Shown: one piece after another, positions 53,772 through 64,000 of the stretch | Position numbering within the stretch: the first letter of the stretch is position 1 | Layout: each line of letters starts with the position of its first letter | Source of the DNA: Asterias amurensis | Lineage: Eukaryota; Echinodermata; Asteroidea; Forcipulatida; Asteriidae | Assembly: GCF_032118995.1 (NCBI RefSeq) | Contig: NC_092662.1 | Span: 16,071,701 to 16,135,700, forward strand | Length of the DNA stretch: 64,000 bases | Direction: 5' to 3' | Position numbers and translations under genes: made by a program | The notes under the pieces: model-generated | What the model saw: only the letters and a program-made list of their open reading frames with translations | What the model was told of the DNA's origin: nothing | Database searches by the model: none

Positions 53772-55190
53772 CTATGGTTTTGGTGAACGCGGCAGTGAGC
53801 TTTGGAGAACCATTGCAAGCTTGTTTCTGGCTGCTAGCATTTCTGTATCAATTTCCTCCTGGGGGTTCCTTGCTGGTGGTTTGTTGCTAAAATGAGACCC
53901 ACAAACAAATTGACAACTTTGTTGGGAACTTGGTGAAACCGCAAAAGATTGAGGACGAGACTTGCAAACAGGCCCATACAGGCCAATAGGCCTCCCCGAT
54001 GGACTAAAGTTAGAGGGAGCTGGGCCGTAAGGATCTTCAGATGAAGTCACTGTAGTGGTTTGTTGGGAACTTGGCAAAAATGCAGCAGAATGGGGACGAG
54101 GCGACCTTTGAGCAGGCGTAAGCAGGGCGTTGGGCCTCCCCGATAGGCTAAAGTTAGAAAGAGCTGGGCCGTAAGGATCTTCAGATGAAGTCACTGCTGA
54201 TTTTTGTTGGGAACTTGGCGAAAGTACAACAGAATGAGGGCGAGATCTGCGAACAGGCTTAAGCAGGGCGTTGGGCCTCCCCGATAGGCTAAAGTTAGAA
54301 GGAGCTGGGCCGTAAAGATCTTCAGTCGAATTCACTGCTGATTTTTGTTGGGAACTTGGCGAAAGTACAACAGATTGAGGGCGAGATCTGCGAACAGGCT
54401 TGGGCAGGATGGTTGGCTTCCCTGACAATCTCAAGTCAGAGGGACTTGGTAATGACCGTGTCTTTTTCAGCCTTGCTTGAGCATTCTGTATCTCATCAAG
54501 CACTGCTCCATCAGCTTTGTCGAGAGCTGCTGTCTCTTGATCAGGATTGGAAACAAGTCCGCTGTCACCTGGGCTGAGATTAGTCTTCAGAAGCTTCCTT
54601 GCTCCCACTATTTCCGCTAGTGTAGTGTTCGATTTGGTCTGACTGTTGTTGTCGCTGGGGTTTGGTTTTGAAATGGCAATTGAAGAACTGCAGCTCAGCT
54701 CAGAGTTTCGCTGTTGGAGTTCCAGAACCTTTCTCTGGAGTTCGGCTTTTTCCTTCTGCTCTCTCTCCATAGCAGTTGAGAGGTTAACGATCCGGTGTCC
54801 AGTTGTTGGTTGATGCTTTGACTTGACGCACTGCCCACAAACCAACTCTCCACTGCATGTCTCGCAGGAGTATTCAAGAGCCTTTCCAGTATGTATAGAG
54901 CAGGTCTTTTTAGACACATCACTGCCATCATCCACGGATGCTTCACTTTCTTCGACCAAATCCAACAGAGCAAAATTTGTTGGCAGGGAAGCGACGCCAT
55001 CACCAGATGCTGGAAGGGGGGTGCTTCTCCGACAGATAGGACATTGTACAGTTTCGCTTGGTACGAAAGACTGTTCTTGCTGGGTTCTAAACCAATCACT
55101 GATGCACTCCAAGCAGAAAGTATGTCCGCAAGTCAGGACTTTCGGCTGTTGGGTTTGGTGGAATTGCTCCGTACAAATTGTGCAGGACAT
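53772..55190 (-). CDS. Intronless RING and B-box protein with repeated low-complexity tail
   Basis: A 472-aa TRIM-like putative E3 ubiquitin ligase. The start chosen is the ATG at 55190 (MSCTICTEQF), directly before the RING; the open frame further upstream has no ATG. The C3HC4 RING spans residues 3-53 (CTIC, CGHTFCLEC, CPIC). A B-box type 2 zinc site spans 96-135 (CSIH, CETC, CGQC, then H residues). A charged coiled coil covers about 139-166. Instead of a usual TRIM C-terminal domain there are 3.6 tandem copies of a 47-residue unit (255-426) with SGRPNALL, RSRPHSVVLSPSSQQ and SSEDPYGPAPSNFS, rich in Ser and Pro and probably disordered. Short helices LAEIVGARKLLKT, LDEIQNAQARLKKT and TEMLAARNKLA resemble one another and loosely recall WH2 actin-binding motifs (weak). 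The single exon and flanking LINE fragment would fit a retrocopy, which is inference. Confidence 0.82.
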   Translation of the reverse strand: MSCTICTEQFHQTQQPKVLTCGHTFCLECISDWFRTQQEQSFVPSETVQCPICRRSTPLPASGDGVASLPTNFALLDLVEESEASVDDGSDVSKKTCSIHTGKALEYSCETCSGELVCGQCVKSKHQPTTGHRIVNLSTAMEREQKEKAELQRKVLELQQRNSELSCSSSIAISKPNPSDNNSQTKSNTTLAEIVGARKLLKTNLSPGDSGLVSNPDQETAALDKADGAVLDEIQNAQARLKKTRSLPSPSDLRLSGKPTILPKPVRRSRPQSVVLSPSSQQKSAVNSTEDLYGPAPSNFSLSGRPNALLKPVRRSRPHSVVLSPSSQQKSAVTSSEDPYGPALSNFSLSGRPNALLTPAQRSPRPHSAAFLPSSQQTTTVTSSEDPYGPAPSNFSPSGRPIGLYGPVCKSRPQSFAVSPSSQQSCQFVCGSHFSNKPPARNPQEEIDTEMLAARNKLAMVLQSSLPRSPKP

Positions 55191-55660
55191 CTTGGACACC
55201 TTACGAGGCACAACAGCCCATTCGATTTCAGTGAGAGTAAAAATCTTGTGGACGGGAAGCAATTACTAATAAAGTTGTTTGCCTCACTCCCTAGCACTTG
55301 AATGAAACTTTGGATGCCTATAGCACAGAACTTTGAATTTGATGTTGTGGTAGTGTAATGGCACAGTTGAAGCACACATACAATTCAGCGAGCTTATGTA
55401 TACAAGTTTGAGTTCTAGATGACTGCATATCTTGAAAGCCATGATTGAGGGAAGTACAATTCCATTTTTCCCCCCAGTTTTGACAATGGACTTGTGACTC
55501 TCCGAACAAAAAAATAAAGCTACCCTTGGACTTTCCAACTACATATAAATAGAATTCAATGTACTAGGCTCTTGATTGCTCAACATCGCGGGGGAATCCC
55601 AGTCTGGCACAGTGTCTGCTAATACTCCAGGGCTATTAATAATTCTGACCTCATAGAATA
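55191..55660. other. 5' flank of RING/B-box gene
   Basis: No further exon or mobile element recognised. Confidence 0.4.
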
Positions 55661-55663
55661 GAA

Positions 55664-55828
55664 TACAAATATTGAGTGGCTCAGAGTGGAATGGTAGGAA
55701 TATTATTGCAAGGTAAAATTTGGACTGTTCCATTTCACGAGGCGAAGCCGAGTGAAACGGAACAGTCCAAATTTACCGAGCGATAATATTCCTTCCATTC
55801 CACGAATTAAAGCCACTCAATATTTGTT
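55664..55828. repeat. Long imperfect hairpin
   Basis: Arms 'aaatattgagtggct ... ggaatggtaggaatatta ... aatttggactgttcc' and their complements enclose 'atttcacgaggcgaagccgagtgaaac'. Almost the whole 165 bp can fold on itself. Confidence 0.8.
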
Positions 55829-56118
55829 TTATATAACTGACATAAAGATCCTTGTTATTTGATGTATTTTAAAAGTATAACCAAAAATCATAATAGCAAT
55901 CGGGTCACAACCTTTTGCACAGGTGCTCCTTTGTTTTAGCAGCGGCACGGCTGCGCTGTACTGCTAAAAAACATGATCCCAACTGTTGAATGGGGAATGC
56001 TATTTCCCATGGGCAAATTGGTCTTTTTGATCACCGCTGCGGTTAATAATAGTGAATGTCACCTGAAGTAAGTTCCAACCAATCAAATATCAAGGATCTG
56101 TATGTTAGTTATATAATA
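55829..56118. mobile_element. Foldback element with TATATAACTGACAT ends
   Basis: 'tatataactgacataaagatccttg' at the left and 'caaggatctgtatgttagttatata' at the right, directly beside the hairpin at 55664-55828. Confidence 0.7.
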
Positions 56119-56227
56119 GGGAATATGTTTCTTTTCCAACCTGAGTTTTATTGTAAGTATTGTAAAATTGAGTCCAATAAAACTCAACAAAATGCAAAAA
56201 TAAGTACCTTCGAATTCAATATTTTTG

Positions 56228-56518
56228 TACAACATTGTGAGAAATGACTCCCTCTGAAGTAACATATTTTTTGAGAAAGAGGTTAGTTCTCACTCAAATT
56301 TTTGAATTCTAGTAAAACTTCAGGCCTGAAGCCTTTCTCGGGCATCTTAAAGCACAACAATTTGTGCAACAAGGGTGTTTTTTCTTTGACCACTTTCTTG
56401 CAACTTCGTTGACCAATTGAGCCCAAATAATTTAAGCATATGTTGGGATTAGATACACTAGTGAGACTACTGGTCTAACTCTTACCAACCTAATTACCAA
56501 ATGTGTTTAGTACCTTAA
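56228..56518. mobile_element. Diverged M1-type MITE, left end missing
   Basis: 'acattgtgagaaatgactccctctgaagtaac' through 'gttgaccaattgagccc' to 'gtaccttaaat'. Confidence 0.65.
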
Positions 56519-56699
56519 ATTAAGGAAAAAAGGAAATCAAATTATCATTGGGAGGAAACACAACAGAATGAAGTAACAATTGATACGTCTTCGCCATTTT
56601 ATTTATTTTAATTTTATTGAGCTTTGTTTAAATTTAAAATAAAAAAGAGATTGATAAGTCCAGCCTTAGGTTTTTCTAAGGGGTTAACAAGGATAGTCA

Positions 56700-57597
56700 T
56701 AACTTAGTCCACTTTCCTTTATCTCATACCTTTGGTTCGAATCCCAATCTAAAAAAGAAAATCTTCCCGCCAAATTGAAAACATTTTTTATGACAATTAG
56801 AACTGGTATGATTTGTAAAAAAAAGCAGACTAGTCCACTAATCAACAAATCACGTCTGATAACTTAGTATATTTAATATTGCTAAGTCCACTTCCCTTTA
56901 TCTCATACCTTTGGTTCAAATCCCAATCTAAAAAAGAAAATCTTCCCGCCAAATTGAAAACGTTTTTTATGACAATTGGAACTGGTATGATTTGTAAAAA
57001 AAAGCAGACTAGTCCACTAATCAACAAATCACGTCTGATAACTTAGCATATTTAATATTGCTAAGTCCACTTTCCTTTATCTCATACCTTTGGTTCAAAT
57101 CCCAATCTAAAAAAGAAAATCTTCCCGCCAAATTGAAAACGTTTTTTATGACAATTAGAACTGGTATGATTTGTAAAAAAAAGCAGACTAGTCCACTAAT
57201 CAACAAATCACGTCTGATAACTTAGCATATTTAATATTGCTAAGTCCACTTTCCTTTATCTCATACCTTTGGTTCGAATCCCAATCTAAAAAAGAAAATC
57301 TTCCCGCCAAATTGAAAACATTTTTTATGACAATTAGAACTGGTATGATTTGTAAAAAAAAGCAGACTAGTCCACTAATCAACAAATCACGTCTGATAAC
57401 TTAGCATATTTAATATTGCTAAGTCCACTTTCCTTTATCTCATACCTTTGGTTCGAATCCCAATCTAAAAAAGAAAATCTTCCCGCCAAATTGAAAACAT
57501 TTTTTATGACAATTAGAACTGGTATGATTTGTAAAAAAAAGCAGACTAGTCCACTAATCAACAAATCACGTCTGATAACTTAGCATATTTAGTATTG
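56700..57597. repeat. 179-bp satellite, five near-identical copies
   Basis: Units start at about 56707, 56886, 57064, 57243 and 57422 ('agtccactttcctttatctc'). Copies differ at only a few bases. Each holds a B-box-like ggttcgaatcc (units 1, 4, 5) or ggttcaaatcc (units 2, 3). Each gives a short shared minus-strand reading frame that has no start context or family match and is regarded as incidental. Confidence 0.95.
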
Positions 57598-58345
57598 CTG
57601 TGTCGCTTCTGTTCATTTCTTTCTGAAATTTGGAAAACATATTTTGTTACTTTTATAAACTTATAAAATCTTAAGAAACTCAAAAGCTCTTTATATGAAA
57701 ATAAATGCATACACATTTTGTCATAATATTCTAAGAAATAATTAACCAAAATAATTTAATACAAAAGTTTTCACAAAACATTTCACGACAGGCAAAGCTG
57801 TGTTTTGAGAAAGCTGAAACACCGAGGTACCAGTTTTCCTAGTATTCAAGTGGTTGTTGGATTTCATTTTTCGGTCCAAATATAGCACGACCCAATGATC
57901 AGTCTATAGTCTTACTTTCCGTCGCAAGTTGTCGCAACTCTCTCAATAAGAGGCTCTGAACACAGGGATTGAAAATCGCAAAAGACCACTGACCAGAGTC
58001 CAGAATTAAAGCGTTAGACCAGTAACCAACACTACCAGGTTTCTTGGGGGATGGGGAACAAGCTGAGGAAAAGACATATTTTGACTCTTAGTTGTATGGA
58101 GTCATTCATTTTGTGCGTATGTAACAATTTCATGCAGTAAAATGTTTACACTTTTTTAAAGTAAGGGTCTATACTATTGCAATCAAGTGATGTAAATTGG
58201 AAGAAGCTTCCAAAGTTTAAAGTGTAGCACCAGTGCACATTGTTACTCTTGGTAGAAGAGCCATTTGAAACTGAAATATTTATAAGAGCTTTCACCCGGA
58301 GCTTGTGCTTTCTCTGGCGCGTGGGTCCTGTCCGGCCTGCCATGG
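57598..58345. other. Intergenic or intronic, no feature
   Basis: No exon. It may lie in an intron of the EGF gene if that gene continues leftward. Confidence 0.4.
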
Positions 58346-58349
58346 AAAA

Positions 58350-58625
58350 GCTGTCTAGCTTAAATAAAATAAATAATAAGCTGGCATTTTGAGAGTGCCA
58401 TTTCCATAGGATGCAAAGCGCTTGGATGTCTCTAACATAGATCAAATCAAAATCAAAGATGTCAGAAAACAAATAAAATCACTGTGAGCAAAACAAGTGA
58501 GTCTTCAACAGTTTCTTGAATGATTCAAGCGAGTTTGCGTTTCTGCCGCTATCTGGTAGTGAGTTCCACAGGCTGAGTTCACATTCGAGAAGGCACCGTC
58601 TCCTGCTCCTACACTAATAGTGTTT
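58350..58625 (-). mobile_element. LINE 3' end (CR1/L2-like)
   Basis: On minus, ECELSLWNSLPDSGRN then SLESFKKLLKTHLF and a stop, the standard last residues of CR1/L2-type ORF2, followed by a 3' tail 'caagcgctttgcatcctatgg'. A 5'-truncated remnant. Confidence 0.75.
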
Positions 58626-58904
58626 GTTTGATCGATGCTCGAAGAGTAGAGAAAGTTGCGTGAGGTTGCAAGTTGGTTGATGCAGCAGAAATCTTAGATT
58701 GCAGACTTTCTAATGACATTGATGGGTTGCTTTCATCTATGTGGCTGTTCATCGAGATGGACCTCACAATGCCTACCTCCATAACCTATGACAAAATGAA
58801 AGAATTTTGAGTCAAAGAAAAATTCTCCAGAGCTGGATATATGACTTGCAGAATAACGTGCCATCACTCTACCAAATGAGCTATCTAGCCTTTTTTGTGC
58901 TTGG

Positions 58905-59078
58905 TTAGAAAAGTTGCCCTTATCATGCGACTGCCATCTTGATCATGTTCCCTGTATCCAATCACAGTAATGGATGCTTAAAGAAACCAGACTATTCACC
59001 CTTCGAGCCTCGATTTTGTTGCATTGAGCTAAATGGGAGAAAATCAAGATGGCCGCTTCATGATAACGGCCTATTGGA
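58905..59078. mobile_element. Foldback repeat, 'ccatcttg' family
   Basis: 'cttatcatgcgactgccatcttgatcatg' at the left and 'caagatggccgcttcatgataac' at the right. It ends 27 bp left of the EGF exon. Confidence 0.65.
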
Positions 59079-59105
59079 ACCCATGGCTGTAACTGCAATC
59101 CTTAC

Positions 59106-62100
59106 CTGGTAAACATATACACTTGAATCCTCCCCTCTCTCGTAAACACGTCCCAGCTTCCGAGCACGGGTTTCCCGCGCAAAAGTCAATGTCAATCTCA
59201 CATAGTTCTCCGGTGAACCCCTTCTCACACTGGCACACAAACCGTTCGTGAGTGCCGTCAAACAGTACACACTGACCACAGTTGTGGCAAGGTTGCGAGT
59301 GGCACGGGCCTTCTGGTATCTCACAGAATTTGCCGACCCAACCGTCCTCACAGTGACACCAGAAGTCATCACCGGCTCCGACGTTACTGATGCATGTTCC
59401 CCCGTTCACACACAGATCATGCTTACATGGGTTCCTCACTTCCTTACAGCCCTTGCCGGTGAACCCTGGCTGGCACACACACAGGTACCCGCTGATCATG
59501 TCCAGGCAGGTGGCCTTATTCTCACAGGGATTGACGGGCTCACAGTCATTGATGTTCTTCTCGCAGTGTTCTCCTGCAAATCCGACGGAGCATCGGCAGT
59601 GGTACGACTCCAGCCCATCGATGCATTGACCATGTTGGCACGGCCCACTGGCACAATCGTCTATATTTGTTTCACAAGTTGTTCCTGTGAAACCAGAGCG
59701 ACAGGCGCACATAAACTCACCCTCTTTCGAAAAGCAAGTACCCTGGTTCTCGCACGGCTCATTCAAGCAAGCGTCTATCCACACATCGCATCTCTGGCCT
59801 GTTCTTGTCACTGGGCAGATGCATTTGTACATCCCCACACCATCAATACACACACTCCGATTGCCTGGTATTTCTTCCCTATCGCCGACGCATGGTGAAC
59901 TTGCACACTCATTTATATCATCTACACACAGGGTTCCATTGAACCCCGATGGACAATCACAGATAAAATGTCCCACCAGGTCCTGGCAGGTACCGCCATG
60001 CATGCACGGGTTTGAGCCACACTCGTCTACTTCTGTTTCGCAGAACATTCCGGTGTATCCCGTCAGACACATGCACGCAAACGCATCCTCTAAATCCTGA
60101 CATGTTGCGTTGTGCTGGCATGGGTTGCTGCTGCATTCGTCCGTGTGGTTCTCGCAATGTATGCCTGTGTACCCCGCTCGGCATTGACACCAAAACCCGT
60201 CAATTTGATCCACACACTCTGCGCCATTCAAGCAAGGACTACTGCTGCACTCATACAATTCAACATCGCAAAGAAATCCAGTCACTCCTGACGGGCACGC
60301 GCATTTAAATCCCTCCGGGGAAGCGTTACACGTGGCGGAGTTCATACAGGGGTTGCTCCAGCATGCATCAATCCAGATCTCACAGTGTTCCCCGGTTCTT
60401 AATGGAGGGCAAATGCACTTGTAACTATTCACCAAATCGAGGCAGGTACTCCCTTGGGATCCGCCCTCCTCACTGACACACGGTGAGCTCTCGCATTCAT
60501 TAACATTGTCCTGGCAAAGTGTCCCCTCGTACCCCGCTGTGCATTCGCATATGAACCCATTAACTTCATCAACGCATTCACCGTTGTGCATGCAAGGCGA
60601 GGACACACACTCGTCTTGTTCGACTTGGCAGTGCAGGCCGGCGTAACCCGCCGCACATTCACACAAGTACCCATTGACCAAATCCAAGCACAGTCCGTTA
60701 TTAAGACATGGTTCACTGTGACATTCCGCAATGTCAGTTTCACAATGAGTGCCTGTAAATCCAGGCAAACAGCGGCACTTGAATCCGTTAACTTCGTCTT
60801 CGCACAGACCGCCATTTTGGCATGGATTGCTCTCGCATTCATACAGATTCACATCGCATAGAGTTCCGGATATCCCAGGCAGGCATAGACATGAGAATCG
60901 TCCCTCTTCATCTATACAAGTTGCATTTCTTGCACAAGGCTCGGACTCGCATTCATTCCTCCCCACGTTACATGTCTTCCCTTCAAACCCTGGTGGACAC
61001 AGACACTCAAATCCATTCGGCAAATCCACACATGTCGCATTAGGATGCACGCAAGGAATCTCCGCACATTCGTCATTATCCACCTCACAGTTGACCCCGA
61101 GGTAGCCTGGTGCACAGACGCATTGGTACCAACCATCCCTGTCCACACACCGTCCGCCATTTTCACACGGCAAACTAAGGCACTCATCCACATTACTCTC
61201 ACAACGAGTTCCGGTAAATCCATCCGCGCAATCGCAGATGAACGAGGTTTTCTCATTTTGGCATGTTCCATTATGAAGGCAGGGGGCCGAGAGGCAGTAG
61301 TCTACATCAAGCTCACAGAGTCGCCCTTGGGTTCCGATCGAACACTGGCAAACAAAGCTGTCTATCCGATCGACACATGTACCGTTTTGTTGGCAGGGAG
61401 AACTGGCACATTCATCTATTTCGGTTTCGCAGTCTTGGCCATTGTAACCTAATAAAGATAAAAGCAAAGATTATTTTACAAACTATCCTGCCTCATTCTC
61501 TAATGAATTACTTTTTCTCTATTGTCCCACCTTTGATTTCATCTGTGTACACCAATTCTTAGAAGTCTGATCTCAGATTTAACGTTTTCTTTTATGGATT
61601 TCTAATCAACGTGTGCATTTTAGATGAAGTAGTTTTGCTGGATATTTACCTACTATTAGCACCTTTACAACGAGTTATCTTTTTGCTTGAAATAACATAA
61701 TTTTTTCTTTGGGGTCATTACCCAAGTATAACCCTGCAATCCAGCTATGAAGTTAACTTACCGTCTTGACAGGAGCAGAAGTACTTGTTAACACCGTCCA
61801 GACACGTTCCATGTAGGCAAGGCTGTACCTCACAGTCATTGATGTTCTCTTCACAATACACCCCTGTGAACCCAGCCTCACACAGGCATATGAAGTCATC
61901 CACCATATCCAGGCACACTGAGTCATGCATACATGGGTCCCCTGCACACTCATCCGTCTCACTACCACAGCTGTGCCCTACAAAACCCGGCGAGCAACGG
62001 CAGTAGAATCCAGCCACCTGATCGTAGCAGACCCCGCCGTTCTCACATGGGTTTGACTCGCAGTCATCGATGTTGATCTCGCAGAAGGCCCCGCTGTAAC

Positions 62101-63766
62101 CATCCAGACAGAAGCACTGGAAACTGCCGATGCCATCCATGCATGTCGCTCCATTGAAGCACGGCCGGCTTGCACACTCGTTGATGTTAGTCTCACAGTT
62201 TGGCCCAGAGTATCCGACAGGGCATTCACACCTGTACGATGCAACAAGATCGAGACACTCTCCGCCATTTAGACACGGTGATGAGACGCATTCCTGTACA
62301 TCAATCTGGCACTGTCTGCCCGTATAACCTGGTGCGCACACACATGTAAAGTCATCTACGAGATCGAGGCAGCCGCCAAAGTTCTGGCACGGTTCTGACC
62401 AGCATTCGTTGATGTCATGCTCACATATAACGCCGTAGTATCCCGGTGCGCATGCACAGTAGAAAGTCCCAATTCCATCAAGGCACGTGCCGTTGTTCAA
62501 ACAGGGACTCATCTCACAGTCGTCTACCAAAATCTCGCAGTGGAATCCTTGGAAACCGAGGAGACAAAAGCATGAGTATCCTCCGATAGTGTCTACGCAT
62601 GTTGCGCCGTTCTGGCACGGCTCAGACACGCATTCGTCAATCTCTATACTGCATGTTTTTCCCGTGAAACCGACTAGGCACTTGCAGATGAAGTCCAGTC
62701 CGATATTTTGACACACCGCGCCATTCTGGCAAGGGTCAGACTTGCAGCGGTTGATTAGAGTCTCGCAGTGGTTCCCGCCGTAGTCTGGCGGACATGCGCA
62801 GAAGTAGCCGCTGAGGAGGTCAATGCATGTTGCATTATTCATGCAGGGGTCGCTGTTACATTCATTTATGTTAAACTCACAGTGGGTACCGCTGAACCCT
62901 AAGAGGCAGACGCATCTATAACTGTTATGACGGTCCTCACAGACCCCATACTGGCATGGAGAGCTTTCACATTCGTTAATCTTGGTGCTGCAGTGTTTCC
63001 CTTTGAAACCAGCCATGCAATGGCACTGGTAGCCACCGATCAGGTCCTCACATCTCCCTCCGTTGTTACATAGTCCGTTAGAACGAGGTCGTCGCCTCCC
63101 CTTTAATCTCTGTTGACACTCGTCAATGTCAAATTGACACCTGTCGCCATTGTACCCGTCGACGCACTTACAGGTGAACCTCTGCTTGTGGTCAATACAA
63201 GTCCCGCCGTGCTCACATGGGTCTGACTTGCAGGCGTTGATCCTTAGGATCTGACAATTCTTCCCTGTGTAACTTGGCTTGCAATCACATTTGTAGTCTC
63301 CACTCAAGTCTGTGCACTCCGCTCCGTGCTGACACGGTTCACTCTCACATTCATCAACGCTGTATTCGCAGTACTTCCCATAGAATCCCGTTGGGCAAAT
63401 ACATGCGTAATCAGCCACTAAGTCCACGCACGTTCCGTTGTTCTGGCACCGTTCCGGCGAGCAGTCGTCACTGTTGATCTGGCAACGCGTTCCCCGGTAA
63501 CCCATTGTGCAAATGCAGGTGTAACTCATCGAGCCATCAATGCACATGGCACCGTGAAGACATGGGTTGGAATCACAATTAGTGGTATCGGTTTCGCAGT
63601 TTGTTCCAATGTATCCGTCGGCGCAGAGGCATTTGTAGCCAGTTTGCGCTTCCTCGCACGTCCCATGATGAAGACATGGCCAGCTTTCGCAGAAGCTCAA
63701 ACGCTCTTGACACAGGGGGCCTTTCCATGGCGGGGAACAAATACAGCGAAAGCCGGATTCAAGTCT
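59106..63766 (-). CDS. Giant EGF-repeat protein, two internal exons
   Basis: Two very large exons, 61762-63766 (2,005 nt) and 59106-61448 (2,343 nt), joined by a 313-bp GT-AG intron in phase 1 that cuts EGF 17 (CSCQDG / YNGQDC). They encode 1,449 residues of an extracellular or secreted protein with about 37 EGF modules and little else. Most modules begin D/N-x-D/N-E-C and have the C-x-D-L/G...F/Y-x-C pattern of calcium-binding EGFs. About 27 of 37 carry CxSxPC, the O-glucose site, and many CxxGGTC or CxNGxTC, the O-fucose site, as in Notch and Crumbs. EGF 6 has a basic insert (RLKGRRRPRSNG). Both ends are open: the right exon starts in phase 0 after TTTAG and the left exon ends in phase 1 at GTAAG. 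No signal peptide, membrane span, LNR or laminin-G domain is visible here. Notch, Crumbs, EYS, SNED1 and fibropellin relatives cannot be told apart. Confidence 0.9.
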
Positions 63767-64000
63767 CTAAATAAAGAAATAATACAAAAAGATATTTTTA
63801 CTACTATTATATTTCTGATAGTGAAACCAAAGGATGGCTCAAAAGTGAACTTTATTATTTTAAAAATTACAAGAATCCTTGACTACTGATAGCCGGTAAT
63901 AGCGCTATTAGTGCAAGGGGGCAGATGACCATAAACATTTTAATTTGTACAATTATCCATTTTATGAATGACACCCATTGGAACAGACGTTGATGTACAA
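63767..64000 (-). other. Upstream intron of the EGF gene
   Basis: AT-rich sequence upstream of the acceptor; no further exon within the window. Confidence 0.5.

Noticed and set aside
55191-55262. N-terminal extension of the RING/B-box frame upstream of 55190
   Set aside because: The extension starts at TTG, not ATG; the ATG at 55190 lies directly before the RING.
56700-57597. CRISPR-like array
   Set aside because: Units are 179 bp with no short-repeat and variable-spacer pattern, and the genome is eukaryotic.
56842-57749. Five repeated minus-strand 61-63 aa reading frames as a small gene family
   Set aside because: They are the translation of a 179-bp satellite; no start context, splice sites or family match.
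58840-58900. tRNA gene on minus (TAGCTCATTTGGTAGAG)
   Set aside because: Only the A-box arm is tRNA-like; no anticodon or T arm, so it is a SINE relic.
59248-61452. Long plus-strand reading frames opposite the EGF exons
   Set aside because: They are antisense shadows of the Cys-rich repeats; translation shows no domain.

Overview
This is a 64 kb piece of an animal nuclear genome. It is AT-rich, has small exons separated by kilobase introns with GT-AG junctions, and is dense in short palindromic transposons and tRNA-derived SINEs. The gene set and repeat style (GlyT2/B0,+-like SLC6 paralogues, a giant EGF-repeat protein, an ANKRD45-KLHL20 pair) point to a deuterostome invertebrate, most likely an echinoderm such as a sea star. 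That taxon is inference; nothing here names the species.

Layout. 1.1-7.1 kb (minus): first three exons of an SLC6 transporter that runs off the left edge. 11.4-30.3 kb (minus): a complete 14-exon SLC6 paralogue of 672 aa, head-to-tail with the first, with a decayed extra copy of exon 4 in one intron. 34.4-35.7 kb (minus): an intronless rhodopsin-class GPCR. 38.2-41.2 kb (minus): ANKRD45, six exons. 42.5-47.5 kb (plus): KLHL20, seven coding exons, divergent from ANKRD45 across about 1.3 kb. 53.8-55.2 kb (minus): an intronless RING/B-box protein with a repeated, probably disordered tail. 59.1-63.8 kb (minus): two huge exons of an EGF-repeat protein with about 37 EGF modules, open at both ends.

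Between and inside the genes lie at least five families of foldback MITEs flanked by TTAA. Four are nested in other repeats, so the empty site can be inferred. There is also a family whose ends read GGGCCCAATTTCATAGAGC, tRNA-derived SINEs, two LINE 3' remnants, a five-copy 179-bp satellite, and a minisatellite just after KLHL20 whose 48-bp unit encodes a reverse-transcriptase-like PQGS motif.

The genes do not form one pathway. The strongest large-scale signal is the conserved head-to-head ANKRD45-KLHL20 neighbourhood. The strongest small-scale signals are the exon-level and module-level duplications in the SLC6, RING/B-box and EGF genes. No RNA gene, CRISPR array, virus-like element or prokaryote-type system was seen.
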